From positions 434,001 through 498,000 of the forward strand of contig NZ_CP060007.1 of NCBI RefSeq assembly GCF_014168535.1: 64,000 bases of DNA, in the 5' to 3' direction. Shown piece by piece: positions 1-9,405 of this stretch. Source of the stretch: Lacibacter sediminis (GTDB taxonomy: Bacteria > Bacteroidota > Bacteroidia > Chitinophagales > Chitinophagaceae). The notes below the pieces were generated by a model that made no database searches, was not told where the DNA came from, and saw only the letters and a list, made by a program, of their open reading frames with translations. A program made the position numbers and the translations under genes. Every line of letters starts with the position of its first letter. Position 1 is the first letter of the stretch.

Positions 1-1302
1 ACTGTGTTGGTATCGGCGTGGATAGGCGTTACAGGTTGGCTTAAACTTTATCGTCGTTTTCAATTCAACGAAAAAGTGGTTTTATATGCAGGGTTACTTA
101 TCATTTTTTCCAGATATCTTTTTTCTGCTTTCCAGATTTACCCCGGTGCAAATATTCTTGAGTTTGCGGCTGCCCCCTGGCTGCTTTTGCTTTGGTTTAA
201 ATTGGAACAGAAACCTGTGTTGATCCGGGCATTGTGTTTATTACCGATGTTGATCGGTTCTTATTTTATAAAAAGCAGCATGCTTATTTTCTGGCTGGGA
301 GTTATTGGCAGTTGTGTATCTGTTTTTCAATTAAAACAACTATCAATCTTTCGCCTTGCAGTGCTGGCGATTGTTTTTTTTACCGGAAAATATTGCTGCG
401 ATCTTTTGTTTACCGGGGGCGGTCTCACTCCGTTTAATTCGGACTCAACATGGATTGAGCTGGGAGCGAATAATATGATTCTTCTTCAACGATTCCTGTT
501 TACTTTAAATGGACCCCTGCTTGCATCTATCGGGCTCGATGATTACGTTAACTATTTTTTGCAGAAACCAGGCAGCGTTATTTTTCCTGATGGTCATATC
601 GCCATGCTGCTTATTTATGTTGGAGTACTTTTCTTTTTTGTTTTACTGATCCGTTATTTCCTGCAACAGCGGTTTAAGCTGAATGAGCGCTACCGAGACA
701 TTGTTGTTGCTGTTGCCGGAGTATTTATTGCATTTTTTCTTTACACGTTTGTCAGTGGTAAAAATATTAATGCCTACGAGGAGTCGAGACATTTCCGGCT
801 GGCAGGGTTATTTTTATTGCCATTGGTTGTGCAATATGTTGAACAAAGGGTAAAGAAGTTTTTCATCGTGATACCGGTATTGATGTTTGTGTATGCCGGT
901 TTATCATCGGCCAATAAACTTAACAGCACCAAAGTACTTTCGCCGAAATACAGAGTGCCGCTTGGTGAGATCAATTCGCAGGCCGACCTGGAAATTTTTC
1001 ATGCTGCTGAAAAAAAAAGTGATTTTACCTATGTTATTCATTCCGGGTTGAAATATGATCTGGATCATTGTAAAACGATCTATAACCAGGATGATTTCAT
1101 TTCGCTTGAAGTTATCAGAGCGAGACCTAAATCAGTTGTTAACAATAAAACAATTGTGTTTCTGTTGCCCGAACGTTTTGCCGGTAATGGCAAACGGGAT
1201 GCAATACTGGCCAATTTTACTGCAGGTAATAAACAACAGGCCCCGGTTGCTGAGATCCGGAAGCTCAATAACTGGGAACTGATCACTGTTAAGTATTTTT
1301 AA
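1..1302 (+). CDS. Multi-pass membrane protein, 5' end cut by the window edge
   Basis: The reading frame is open to the first base of the window, so the N-terminus is missing; the GTG at 4 is only the first in-window start codon. About 430 residues remain, mostly hydrophobic helices, with a soluble C-terminal tail of about 130 residues. This resembles the large membrane proteins of polysaccharide loci (GT-C glycosyltransferase or polymerase type), but I see no diagnostic catalytic motif. The next gene, a GT2 enzyme, follows after 7 nt, so it is probably co-transcribed with the glycan locus. Function not recognised. Confidence 0.7.
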   Translation, partial: TVLVSAWIGVTGWLKLYRRFQFNEKVVLYAGLLIIFSRYLFSAFQIYPGANILEFAAAPWLLLLWFKLEQKPVLIRALCLLPMLIGSYFIKSSMLIFWLGVIGSCVSVFQLKQLSIFRLAVLAIVFFTGKYCCDLLFTGGGLTPFNSDSTWIELGANNMILLQRFLFTLNGPLLASIGLDDYVNYFLQKPGSVIFPDGHIAMLLIYVGVLFFFVLLIRYFLQQRFKLNERYRDIVVAVAGVFIAFFLYTFVSGKNINAYEESRHFRLAGLFLLPLVVQYVEQRVKKFFIVIPVLMFVYAGLSSANKLNSTKVLSPKYRVPLGEINSQADLEIFHAAEKKSDFTYVIHSGLKYDLDHCKTIYNQDDFISLEVIRARPKSVVNNKTIVFLLPERFAGNGKRDAILANFTAGNKQQAPVAEIRKLNNWELITVKYF

Positions 1303-1309
1303 AAAAGTA

Positions 1310-2359
1310 ATGGCTACACCCAAAATATCCATCATTATCCCTGTTTATAATGCCGCAGGGTATATTGAACAATGTATCCGTTCGGTTATGACGCAAACCA
1401 TAAAGGATATCGAGATCATAGCCGTGAACGATGGATCAACCGATGAGAGTAAAGAAATGCTCGATAGACTTGCAGCAACTGATGAGCGCTTGCTTGTGTT
1501 TCATCAAAGCAACAAAGGCGTAAGTGCCACCCGCAATTTTGGCTTGCAACAGGCAACAGGGAGTTATATTGGTTTTTGTGATGCTGATGACTGGATGGAA
1601 CCCGACATGCTCCAAGAATTATACAACGCCATCACCCTGCAAAACTGCGAGTGGGCCATTTGTAATGTAAACATGCATAAAGAAGGTCAGCCATTAAAAG
1701 TGCGTTTGCAGTTGAAGGATGAGGTGATGGATGTGGCTGATGACCGTACAGGGTTATTACATGGTCTTATGCGTTTTTACTATGATTATGCTAACTGGAA
1801 CAAACTGTTCAGCGCTGCGATTATCCGTAAATATCAACTTGGTTTCCGTGAGGATATGAGTATTTGGGAAGACCTGCTCTTTAACCTGCAATACCTGCAT
1901 TATGTAAACAGAGTAGCAGTAGTGGCAAAGCCGCTATACAATTACCGCATTCTTCCCACATCTCTTTACAGCGGGCAGTCGAAAGACAGGGTGCCGCAAT
2001 TCAACCTTTTGTACCGGCATTTTATTGACTTATCATCGGATTACACATCAACAGATGAACAGGAAGCATTCAGAAAGGAGATGGCCAGGCTTACTTATAA
2101 TCATCTTTTGTACGAAGCTGAGGTGAGAGTAAGAAAAAAAACTAACCATTTCCTAGGCGTATGGAGAGGTTGTACCCTTGAACTGAATCGGTTTGATACA
2201 GGGGTGTTTTATTATTCAACCGATGAATTAAAAGGAATACAGGGTATTAAGAAAAACTTACTCCTCAAGAAGCAGTTCAATCTCTTTGCACTCATCATCG
2301 CCGTAAAGCCCTTGTTTAAGAAGCCGGCCAAATTCGTATTGAAGTTTTTAAGACGCTAA
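1310..2359 (+). CDS. Family 2 glycosyltransferase
   Basis: This is a 349-residue GT-A fold enzyme expected to transfer a sugar from a nucleotide-sugar donor in the cytoplasm. The N-terminus has the GT2 opening SIIIPVYNAAGYI, the NDGSTD nucleotide-binding motif near residue 40, and a metal-binding DADD (GFCDADDW) near residue 90. The C-terminal half is the variable acceptor part and ends in basic residues that may touch the membrane. It starts with ATG 7 nt after the previous stop. Donor and acceptor cannot be read from the sequence. Confidence 0.9.
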   Translation: MATPKISIIIPVYNAAGYIEQCIRSVMTQTIKDIEIIAVNDGSTDESKEMLDRLAATDERLLVFHQSNKGVSATRNFGLQQATGSYIGFCDADDWMEPDMLQELYNAITLQNCEWAICNVNMHKEGQPLKVRLQLKDEVMDVADDRTGLLHGLMRFYYDYANWNKLFSAAIIRKYQLGFREDMSIWEDLLFNLQYLHYVNRVAVVAKPLYNYRILPTSLYSGQSKDRVPQFNLLYRHFIDLSSDYTSTDEQEAFRKEMARLTYNHLLYEAEVRVRKKTNHFLGVWRGCTLELNRFDTGVFYYSTDELKGIQGIKKNLLLKKQFNLFALIIAVKPLFKKPAKFVLKFLRR

Positions 2360-2386
2360 ACCATTCTGCTCACCATCTCTGTAAGT

Positions 2387-3334
2387 ATGCAAACCATTAA
2401 AGTAAAGTTTGGTTATTTCTGGCCCGATTTTAATGTGGTCGATAATTATTTTACCCGTGTTCTTTCAAAGAAATATAAGGTAGAATTGAGTGATGATCCT
2501 GACCTGTTCTTTTTTACACATGCCTATAACGGGAAACGTGATTACCTGAATTATAAATGCCACCGGGTGTTTCTTGGCTGGGAAAATGCAAGGGCCGACT
2601 GGAACTGTTGTGATTATGTGCTGGATTCTGATTTTTATACCGATAATCCACGACATAAACGCTGGCCTATCTGGGCAGCATGGGATACCACTAAATTGGT
2701 ACAACCAAAAAGCCCTGAATTGTTTTTACAGAAAAAGAAATTTGCCTGTATGGTAGTGAGTAATGCAAAGGCAAAAGAACGAATTGCTTTTTTTCATGAG
2801 CTGTCGAAATACAAGCAGGTTGACTCAGGTGGCCGGCATCTTAATAATGTGGGCGGACCTGTTGCCAACAAAATGGATTTTATAAAAGATTACAAGTTTG
2901 TGATCTCTTTCGAAAACTCTAATTACCCGGGTTATACTACCGAGAAACTCATTGAACCGATGCTGGTAAACAGTATTCCTATTTACTGGGGTAATACAGA
3001 AGTGGGGAAGGATTTTAATACCAGGAGTTTTATCCATGTAAATGAATACGGATCTTACAAAGAAGCGATTGAACGCATCATTGAGCTTGACCGTGATGAA
3101 GAAAAATGTTTACAGATGGCAGCAGAACCCTGGTTTAAACAAAACGTAGTGCCTGCTGCTTTTACCCATGAAAGCCTAGAAGCCTTTTTCGATTTTGTGA
3201 TCAGTGACATGAAAACAAAACCACCTGCTGCTACATCGTTTATTAAAAGCAACCTGCACAAAGCAGATCTGTTTAAGAACCGTATGCAGTCTGCTGTGTA
3301 TGCACGCTTGGGTGTAACAAAAGGTTTCAGATAA
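2387..3334 (+). CDS. GT10-type (alpha-1,3/4) fucosyltransferase
   Basis: A 315-residue protein with the GT10 C-terminal signature: FVISFENSNYPGYTTEK, then KLIEPMLVNSIPIYWGN (about residues 172-205), which binds the GDP-fucose donor in this family. The N-terminal part contains VFLGWENARADW, in line with the family acceptor domain. GT10 enzymes move L-fucose from GDP-fucose to a GlcNAc or glucose residue. The donor could be supplied by gmd and fcl about 24 kb downstream. It is followed after 17 nt by a second fucosyltransferase-like gene. Linkage is not determinable here. Confidence 0.88.
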   Translation: MQTIKVKFGYFWPDFNVVDNYFTRVLSKKYKVELSDDPDLFFFTHAYNGKRDYLNYKCHRVFLGWENARADWNCCDYVLDSDFYTDNPRHKRWPIWAAWDTTKLVQPKSPELFLQKKKFACMVVSNAKAKERIAFFHELSKYKQVDSGGRHLNNVGGPVANKMDFIKDYKFVISFENSNYPGYTTEKLIEPMLVNSIPIYWGNTEVGKDFNTRSFIHVNEYGSYKEAIERIIELDRDEEKCLQMAAEPWFKQNVVPAAFTHESLEAFFDFVISDMKTKPPAATSFIKSNLHKADLFKNRMQSAVYARLGVTKGFR

Positions 3335-3351
3335 TGACAACTGTTTAAATA

Positions 3352-4383
3352 ATGACAGGTTCTACATTGAATATCGATAATGAAATAGCACGACAGGAGT
3401 ATCAAAAGTTAAATGCTTCGTTCAGTAAAAAACTGGTTTTCCATTTAGGTGCGGAAGCTGGTTTTTTTTCGGAGTATAACAATATGATCTTTGCAATGCT
3501 GTATTGTTTGCAGGAGAAGATCAGGTTCGTTTTGTATTCAGAAGATGCAAACTTTGGTTACAGGAAAGGATGGACAGATTATTTCATTCCCTTTTGCGAA
3601 GAAGATGTAAATCCACATCACTCAACTTATAATAAACGCAGACCTTATACTTATAAGCGGCGAACCGGTAAAAAAACAGTTGATGCAGCTTATAATACAA
3701 TGGTAGCTCCACTGGTAAAGCAACGCAACAGTTTAAGAGACCAGCTTGCCAAAGTTGTTTATTTCAAAGAAACAGGTCCTTTTTATTATACCCATGAGTT
3801 ATGGGAAGATTTTCATTCCCGTGAAATGGAAAACAAAACATTTCATTTTCCGGATTTACAGATCTATGGAGACCTTCGTTCCGCAAGCAGAAGACTTACG
3901 GAGCTTACGTGGATATACAATCATGAAGTAAAGTCGGAAATTGACGGGATCATTTCTTCCTTGAATCTTCCGGATGAATACGTTGGTCTGCATATCCGTG
4001 GTGGCGATAAGTTCGTTGAATTCGACTTGCATGAAATTGACACCTATATCAATAAGGCAACATCATTGAGTAACTGTAGAAATGCTTTTGTACTCACAGA
4101 CGATTACAGGATCATTGAACAACTCAATCAGAAGTATCCCGACTGGCATATCTATACACTTTGTGATAAAGAAAGCAGGGGCTACTTCCATTGGGATTTC
4201 ATCAAGCTGGATAAAACACATATTCGTAACCAGCATGTACGTTTATTTGCTTCTACTGATGTTTTGAATAAGGCTGCCTTTTTTGTTGGAACATTTAATT
4301 CAAATGTTGGCGCTTACCTGGGTGTTCGTATGGACCGGGACAAATGTTTTGGCGTTGACTTTGATGACTGGCGCATTTTTTAA
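3352..4383 (+). CDS. GT23/NodZ-like fucosyltransferase (alpha-1,6 or O-fucosyltransferase fold)
   Basis: A 343-residue protein with VGLHIRGGDK (residues 211-220), the counterpart of the HxRRGDK donor-binding loop of FUT8, NodZ and O-fucosyltransferases. Further on are AFVLTDDYRII and FFVGTFNSNVGAYLG, which resemble the TFSSNV segment of the same fold. This places it in the GDP-fucose-using GT-B superfamily rather than GT11, but the match is by motif only. HIRGGDK has Gly where many homologues have Arg. Its position directly after the GT10 gene makes a fucosylation pair plausible. Confidence 0.72.
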   Translation: MTGSTLNIDNEIARQEYQKLNASFSKKLVFHLGAEAGFFSEYNNMIFAMLYCLQEKIRFVLYSEDANFGYRKGWTDYFIPFCEEDVNPHHSTYNKRRPYTYKRRTGKKTVDAAYNTMVAPLVKQRNSLRDQLAKVVYFKETGPFYYTHELWEDFHSREMENKTFHFPDLQIYGDLRSASRRLTELTWIYNHEVKSEIDGIISSLNLPDEYVGLHIRGGDKFVEFDLHEIDTYINKATSLSNCRNAFVLTDDYRIIEQLNQKYPDWHIYTLCDKESRGYFHWDFIKLDKTHIRNQHVRLFASTDVLNKAAFFVGTFNSNVGAYLGVRMDRDKCFGVDFDDWRIF

Positions 4384-4430
4384 TCAGCAACACTTTTTAT
4401 TTCCCTTGTATAAGTATTAAATAACTGAAC

Positions 4431-5075
4431 ATGAAATCTGTATTAAAACGTATAACACCTTTATTGAGCCTTTACCGTTTCCTTTGGAAGAAAAAGAATG
4501 AATTCCACAATTGGTACAATATACCGAGTTATAAAACAAAGCGTGAAACAATTCTGAGCGTAGCAAGAAAGTATAACCAACATACAGTGTTTATTGAAAC
4601 AGGTACTTATATGGGTGATACGGTTGAGTATGTGAAAAATCAATTCTCAAAAGTTTTCTCCATTGAACTGAGCCAGGAGCTCGCAGAAAAAGCAAGACAA
4701 CGTTTTTCTGCCGAAAGTAAAATTTCCATTGTACAAGGCGATAGTGAAACACAACTGGGAAACATTCTTCATTCGGTAAATGCTCCCTGTTTGCTTTGGC
4801 TTGATGGACATTATTCTTCTGAGTTTTGGGTTGGCGATAAGTATGTAGTTACAGCAAAGGGAGAAAAGGAAACACCGATCCTGGAAGAGTTAAGACAGGT
4901 GGCAAATCATTCCATTAAAAATCATGTGATCCTGATCGATGATGCAAGATTGTTTGTTGGTAAGAACGATTATCCTCCTATGAGTGAGTTGCGTTTGTTC
5001 GTAGCTGCTAATTTCCCGGGATATACCCTTGCTGTTAAGAATGATATTATTCGAATACTTCCTAAACACGGCTGA
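4431..5075 (+). CDS. Class I SAM-dependent methyltransferase-like protein
   Basis: A 214-residue protein with a Rossmann-type core: VFIETGTYMGDTVEYV (around residues 50-65, motif I in the variant E-T-G-T/S), then VFSIELSQELAEKA (acidic residue after strand 2), LLWLDGHYSS and HVILIDDARLF. The LDGHYS and IDDAR strings are typical of small sugar- or glycan-linked methyltransferase-like proteins in polysaccharide clusters. The substrate is unknown. It starts with ATG 47 nt after the previous gene. Confidence 0.75.
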   Translation: MKSVLKRITPLLSLYRFLWKKKNEFHNWYNIPSYKTKRETILSVARKYNQHTVFIETGTYMGDTVEYVKNQFSKVFSIELSQELAEKARQRFSAESKISIVQGDSETQLGNILHSVNAPCLLWLDGHYSSEFWVGDKYVVTAKGEKETPILEELRQVANHSIKNHVILIDDARLFVGKNDYPPMSELRLFVAANFPGYTLAVKNDIIRILPKHG

Positions 5076-5112
5076 GCAATAAATAGCGTGACAATTTTTC
5101 CAAACTGATTAC

Positions 5113-6993
5113 ATGACCGTTCTTACTAACCTAAAGCAAAAACTATTTTCTTTCGACACGCTCTGTTGGGGCCTGTTTCTGCTTCTTGTGCATGCATTCC
5201 GGTTTTTATCCTTACCAGAAAACGGGATTGACCCTTCGTGGCGCATTGCTATTAACCTGGCGCATCAACAGAATCTGCAATTCGGTGAAGATTTCATTTT
5301 CACTTATGGTCCGCTTGGTTATCTTGAATCTGGCTTGCCGGATCATGTATCGGTAATAACACTCATTTTGTTCCGGTTGTTTTTGATCGGTAATGCCATC
5401 TGGTTTATTCTTCAAGTTCAACGAAAGTTAAACGACCAGTTTCGCTTTTTCCTTTTATTGGCTGTTTTCGTTTTTTTCAATTTTCTTTTTTCTAACCAGG
5501 TCGATTTTCAACTTTATTTCTTTTTCCTGTTTCACCTGTTCTCTTACTTAAAGGAACGGAAGCTTGTTTCGTTGTTTTTTGTTTTAGTTATTACCGTACT
5601 CAGTTTTTATATCAAGGTGAGTACAGGTATTATTCTGAATGTTTTATTACTGGCGTCGTTGTTTTACTTAGCCATTACAAGGCTTATGAAATGGCCCCAT
5701 CTGCTTATCGGTATTTCGGCTGTAGCTGTCCTGCATTTATTACTTTCACTCATACTTCCAATTAATACGGGTTCTTATATCAAAAATGGGCTTGATCTTA
5801 TAAATTATTACAACGATGTCATGTTTTTTGGACCGCCGCCCTACGTTGTTCTTTCTGCACTGGCAGTAATAGGATTAATGCTGTTCCTATTTCTTGCGAA
5901 TCCTCTTCCAGTACTAAAGAGCAAACAGGAGCTTTTTTTATTCGGTCATGCATTCGCTTTTCTCTTTGTTGTATTCAAACAGTCGTTTGTGCGGCCGGAT
6001 ATGATTCATATCCCTGTATTTTTTTCTAGTGCCATTTGTTTGCTTCTGTTATTGTATTTGTTCACCAATATTGAAAAAACAAGGTCTTATGCCTTGAATG
6101 CGTTCCCGCTTTTACTGTTGTTATGTTGTTTGCCTGAGATTGGAAGAGCAAACTTTTTTAATAACGTGGGTAACCACATTAAACAGCTTGTTCGCTACAA
6201 CACGGAGGCAGCCCGCAATTTTGACGAACAAAAAGGAGGATTAGGCTTGCCGCAGGGAATGATTGACAGTATTGGAAAAGGTACTGTTGATGTAATTCCT
6301 TCAGAAATTTCGTTTGTATATTATAACCGGCTTAGCTACCAGCCACGGCCGGCCATTCAATCTTATGCTGCTTACACACCTAAATTGATAATGGCTAATT
6401 ACGATGCCTATTTATCTGCAAAAGCTCCTGAGTTTGTGATCTATCATCCTAATCAGTTGCAGGAAAACCGACATCCGTTTTGGGATGATATGCATACGCA
6501 ACTGGCTTTGTTGCAGAACTATCACATGATTGATTCAGTTACTATTCCCGGTAAAGAATTGCTGTTATTTAAAAAGAACAGTGTTGCAAAGCAGCTACAT
6601 AAAAAATTATTACTTGATACAGTGTTGGAGTTAAATAAGAAAATAACGATCCCTCAAACAGATAAGCTATTGTTTATGGAATGTGACTTTGCGTATACCA
6701 TGCCGGGAAAACTACGGAGGTTTTTTTATCAACCTCCGGCGATCTACCTGCAATTACAAGTGAACGATACAACCAGCTACAATGTAAAGGCGTTGTTTCC
6801 AATTGTAAAAACCGGAGTTTTGCTGAACAAATCTTTACTGAAAGATAAAGGAGCGCTTGATTTTAATAAGGTGCGTACTTTCTTCAGCAACAGCGATTCT
6901 TCTTTTAGTGATGTAAAGGCAATAGAGTTTAATGGTAATAGTAAGATGGTAAAACATTCATTCAGGGTGAAGTTCTGGGAGTACAGTTTATAG
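5113..6993 (+). CDS. Large polytopic membrane protein of the glycan locus
   Basis: A 626-residue protein with roughly ten to twelve hydrophobic helices in the first 400 residues and a soluble C-terminal domain of about 220 residues. The first periplasmic loop carries GIDPSWRIAINLAHQQ and FTYGPLGYLE, conserved-looking acidic and aromatic residues where GT-C enzymes place their catalytic loop. I therefore suspect a lipid-linked-sugar transferase, but no named family is certain. ATG start; a gap of 87 nt follows before the next gene. Confidence 0.7.
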   Translation: MTVLTNLKQKLFSFDTLCWGLFLLLVHAFRFLSLPENGIDPSWRIAINLAHQQNLQFGEDFIFTYGPLGYLESGLPDHVSVITLILFRLFLIGNAIWFILQVQRKLNDQFRFFLLLAVFVFFNFLFSNQVDFQLYFFFLFHLFSYLKERKLVSLFFVLVITVLSFYIKVSTGIILNVLLLASLFYLAITRLMKWPHLLIGISAVAVLHLLLSLILPINTGSYIKNGLDLINYYNDVMFFGPPPYVVLSALAVIGLMLFLFLANPLPVLKSKQELFLFGHAFAFLFVVFKQSFVRPDMIHIPVFFSSAICLLLLLYLFTNIEKTRSYALNAFPLLLLLCCLPEIGRANFFNNVGNHIKQLVRYNTEAARNFDEQKGGLGLPQGMIDSIGKGTVDVIPSEISFVYYNRLSYQPRPAIQSYAAYTPKLIMANYDAYLSAKAPEFVIYHPNQLQENRHPFWDDMHTQLALLQNYHMIDSVTIPGKELLLFKKNSVAKQLHKKLLLDTVLELNKKITIPQTDKLLFMECDFAYTMPGKLRRFFYQPPAIYLQLQVNDTTSYNVKALFPIVKTGVLLNKSLLKDKGALDFNKVRTFFSNSDSSFSDVKAIEFNGNSKMVKHSFRVKFWEYSL

Positions 6994-7080
6994 CCTATAT
7001 GTACCAATTTATAGATTTTACTAAATGCACGATGACTGTTTACCAGTTTATTCTGATAATTTTTATTTCATACTTTATCA

Positions 7081-8328
7081 GTGACGAGAAATAGACTTGC
7101 TTTTTTTAAAGGAAATCTTTCAAATAGAAAGATATTTTTCCTTCTACTGGCAGTTTGGTTTTTTGCTGTAATTACGTCAAGACCTGTTTCCGTGCGTGAA
7201 CCATTCCGTTACGGATCCTTTATTAAGAAAGATATTAGTCAAATTAACTCAGATGAGCTGCATGTTAATTTTTATTATTTGGTTTTTCAGAATCCATATA
7301 ATGGGCAGGCTCATTTATATGTAAAAAAGTATATTGAAACTCATCCAGAAGATGGACCTGATAAAAATGGTGGGGTATCTCATCTACTAAAACGTAATAT
7401 CCGTGTGGGTATTCCAATACTTGCAAATTTATTTCGTCTACAGGTTTGGCATTTTTATATATTACAATTTGTAGCAGCATTCGTCTTTCTAATACTACTT
7501 TATAAAACAATTTTAATAGTTAATTTAAATAAACCAGAACAAGCTTTCTGGTTCGTTCTTGCTTTTGCATGTTCAATAATTTTTAAACAGTTTTTTATTG
7601 ACCCTGGTCACTGGGACGTATATGCCTGGCTCTTTATGATGCTTACTATTTGGCTAGCGTTAAAAGGTAACCTGTTGTTTATCCTTACTTTTACTTTTGC
7701 TTTGCTAACTGATGAACGTACTTTGTTTTCAATACCCGTAATAGCAATATTGCTTTGGTGTCAGGCATTAGTACCTGAAAGAGAGAGAAAATTGATGAAA
7801 TTCATTAACGGCTGCACGGTTGCTTTAATCATTTTATTTATATGGAGGTATCATTTCATTAACACAGTCAATGACAGAGATTTTTCCGGCATCAGTGTAA
7901 GATATATTATTTACAACTTAAGAGCTATAGCAAGCTCTTTGTTTTTATCTTATGAATTTCTTTGGCTTTTGGCATATGCTGTTTTAGTATTCATTATCAA
8001 AAGCCGAATGTATAAGCAAGTGGCTATTATTGCATTTTTATTTTTGCCTTCCTTGTTAGTTACATTCATGGTGGCAGATTTGGCACGTTCTATCGGTTAT
8101 CTTTTTCCATTTTTTATTCTAATAATTCAACAATATCAGCAAAGCGCTATTGCAACTGGAGTTATTAGTATTAAACATGTCGCCATTTTGAATGCTGTTT
8201 TTCCTTCTTATTACCCTTTTCTATACAGTTCAACCATATCAGATTATCCACCGTTTTGGGGGTTTTATGAACTTGTTGTCCCAGCTTTCAATTGGGCATC
8301 AGAGTTACTCGATAAACTTTTACTTTAA
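7081..8328 (+). CDS. Polytopic membrane protein, AT-rich, unknown function
   Basis: A 415-residue protein with about ten predicted helices. The only early start in frame is GTG at 7081, because stops lie at 7033, 7054 and 7057; no ribosome-binding site is visible. An early extracytoplasmic stretch (residues about 40-100) is followed by helices, as in EpsG-like or GT-C proteins, but no motif decides. The DNA looks more AT-rich than its neighbours (many AAT, TTT and TTA codons), which may reflect separate acquisition. The next gene starts within 12 nt. Confidence 0.65.
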   Translation: MTRNRLAFFKGNLSNRKIFFLLLAVWFFAVITSRPVSVREPFRYGSFIKKDISQINSDELHVNFYYLVFQNPYNGQAHLYVKKYIETHPEDGPDKNGGVSHLLKRNIRVGIPILANLFRLQVWHFYILQFVAAFVFLILLYKTILIVNLNKPEQAFWFVLAFACSIIFKQFFIDPGHWDVYAWLFMMLTIWLALKGNLLFILTFTFALLTDERTLFSIPVIAILLWCQALVPERERKLMKFINGCTVALIILFIWRYHFINTVNDRDFSGISVRYIIYNLRAIASSLFLSYEFLWLLAYAVLVFIIKSRMYKQVAIIAFLFLPSLLVTFMVADLARSIGYLFPFFILIIQQYQQSAIATGVISIKHVAILNAVFPSYYPFLYSSTISDYPPFWGFYELVVPAFNWASELLDKLLL

Positions 8329-8339
8329 ATTTGTTGCGA

Positions 8340-9404
8340 ATGCACTGTATTTTAATAACTGGTGGTTGCGGTTTTGCAGGGTCAAACTTGGCACTTTATT
8401 TTAAGGCTGCTTATCCTGAAGCAAGGATTATTGCATTTGATAACCTCAAGCGCCGTGGCTCAGAGTTAAGTCTTGCCCGTCTAAAAGCGGCAGGTATTGA
8501 GTTTATCCACGGCGATATCCGCAACAAAGAGGATTTTGAGGAAGTGGGTAAGGTCAATTTTATTATTGAAGCGGCAGCAGAACCATCTGTGCTTGCAGGT
8601 ATTGATGGCACACCAGATTATGTGGTGAACACCAACCTGCTGGGTACCATCAATTGTTTAAATTATGCTGTAAAACAAAAAGCAGGTATTATCTTTTTAT
8701 CGACCAGCCGTGTTTATCCTTTTGGTTTGCTTGATGAAGCGGCCTATACAGAAAGCGATACACGTTTTCATTTCAGTGATCAGCAAACGATCAAAGGCGT
8801 TTCGTCAAAAGGAATCACAACGGAATTCCCACTTCACGGTGCGAGATCGCTTTATGGTGCCACAAAACTTGCTTCAGAACTTTTGATCACCGAGTATGTA
8901 GAATTTCTCGGGTTGAATGCTGTCATTAACCGATGCGGAGTACTTACAGGTCCCTGGCAAATGGGCAAGGTAGATCAAGGAGTGATCGTATTATGGATGG
9001 CCCGTCATTTCTGGAAAAGAAATCTTACATACAATGGTTATGGTGGCATGGGAAAACAGGTAAGAGATATGTTGCATATTCATGACTTGTTTCGCCTTAT
9101 TGATTGGCAAATGCAACATATTGATGCTGTGAACGGGCAGATCAATAATGTGGGTGGTGGTATTGATTGCAGTGTATCGCTAAAAGAACTCACCGCTATA
9201 TGTGAAGACCTCACAGGAAACAGCATTACTATAACGCCAGTGCCGGAAAATCGTAAAGCAGATGTACGGCTATACGTAACAGATAATACAGGTATCATGG
9301 ACAGCACAAGCTGGCAGCCTTTGTACACACCCGAAAAGATCATGCAGGAAATTTATGTATGGATCAGGGATCATGAAGAACAACTAAAACCAATTTTATA
9401 TTAA
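8340..9404 (+). CDS. NAD-dependent epimerase/dehydratase, CDP-paratose 2-epimerase-like (first of tandem pair)
   Basis: An extended short-chain dehydrogenase with an N-terminal NAD-binding glycine motif ([10 protein letters not shown]), FIHGDIRN, the STSRVYPF serine region and catalytic YGATK (in [11 protein letters not shown]). The C-terminal substrate domain has [13 protein letters not shown] and NNVGGG, typical of CDP-paratose/tyvelose 2-epimerase relatives. I prefer ATG 8340; a TTG at 8331 would add three residues. It stops 1 nt before the ATG of a second protein of the same family, so the two are surely co-translated. They may act in sequence or as a heteromer on a nucleotide-linked sugar. 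Confidence 0.82.
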   Translation: MHCILITGGCGFAGSNLALYFKAAYPEARIIAFDNLKRRGSELSLARLKAAGIEFIHGDIRNKEDFEEVGKVNFIIEAAAEPSVLAGIDGTPDYVVNTNLLGTINCLNYAVKQKAGIIFLSTSRVYPFGLLDEAAYTESDTRFHFSDQQTIKGVSSKGITTEFPLHGARSLYGATKLASELLITEYVEFLGLNAVINRCGVLTGPWQMGKVDQGVIVLWMARHFWKRNLTYNGYGGMGKQVRDMLHIHDLFRLIDWQMQHIDAVNGQINNVGGGIDCSVSLKELTAICEDLTGNSITITPVPENRKADVRLYVTDNTGIMDSTSWQPLYTPEKIMQEIYVWIRDHEEQLKPILY

Positions 9405-9405
9405 C

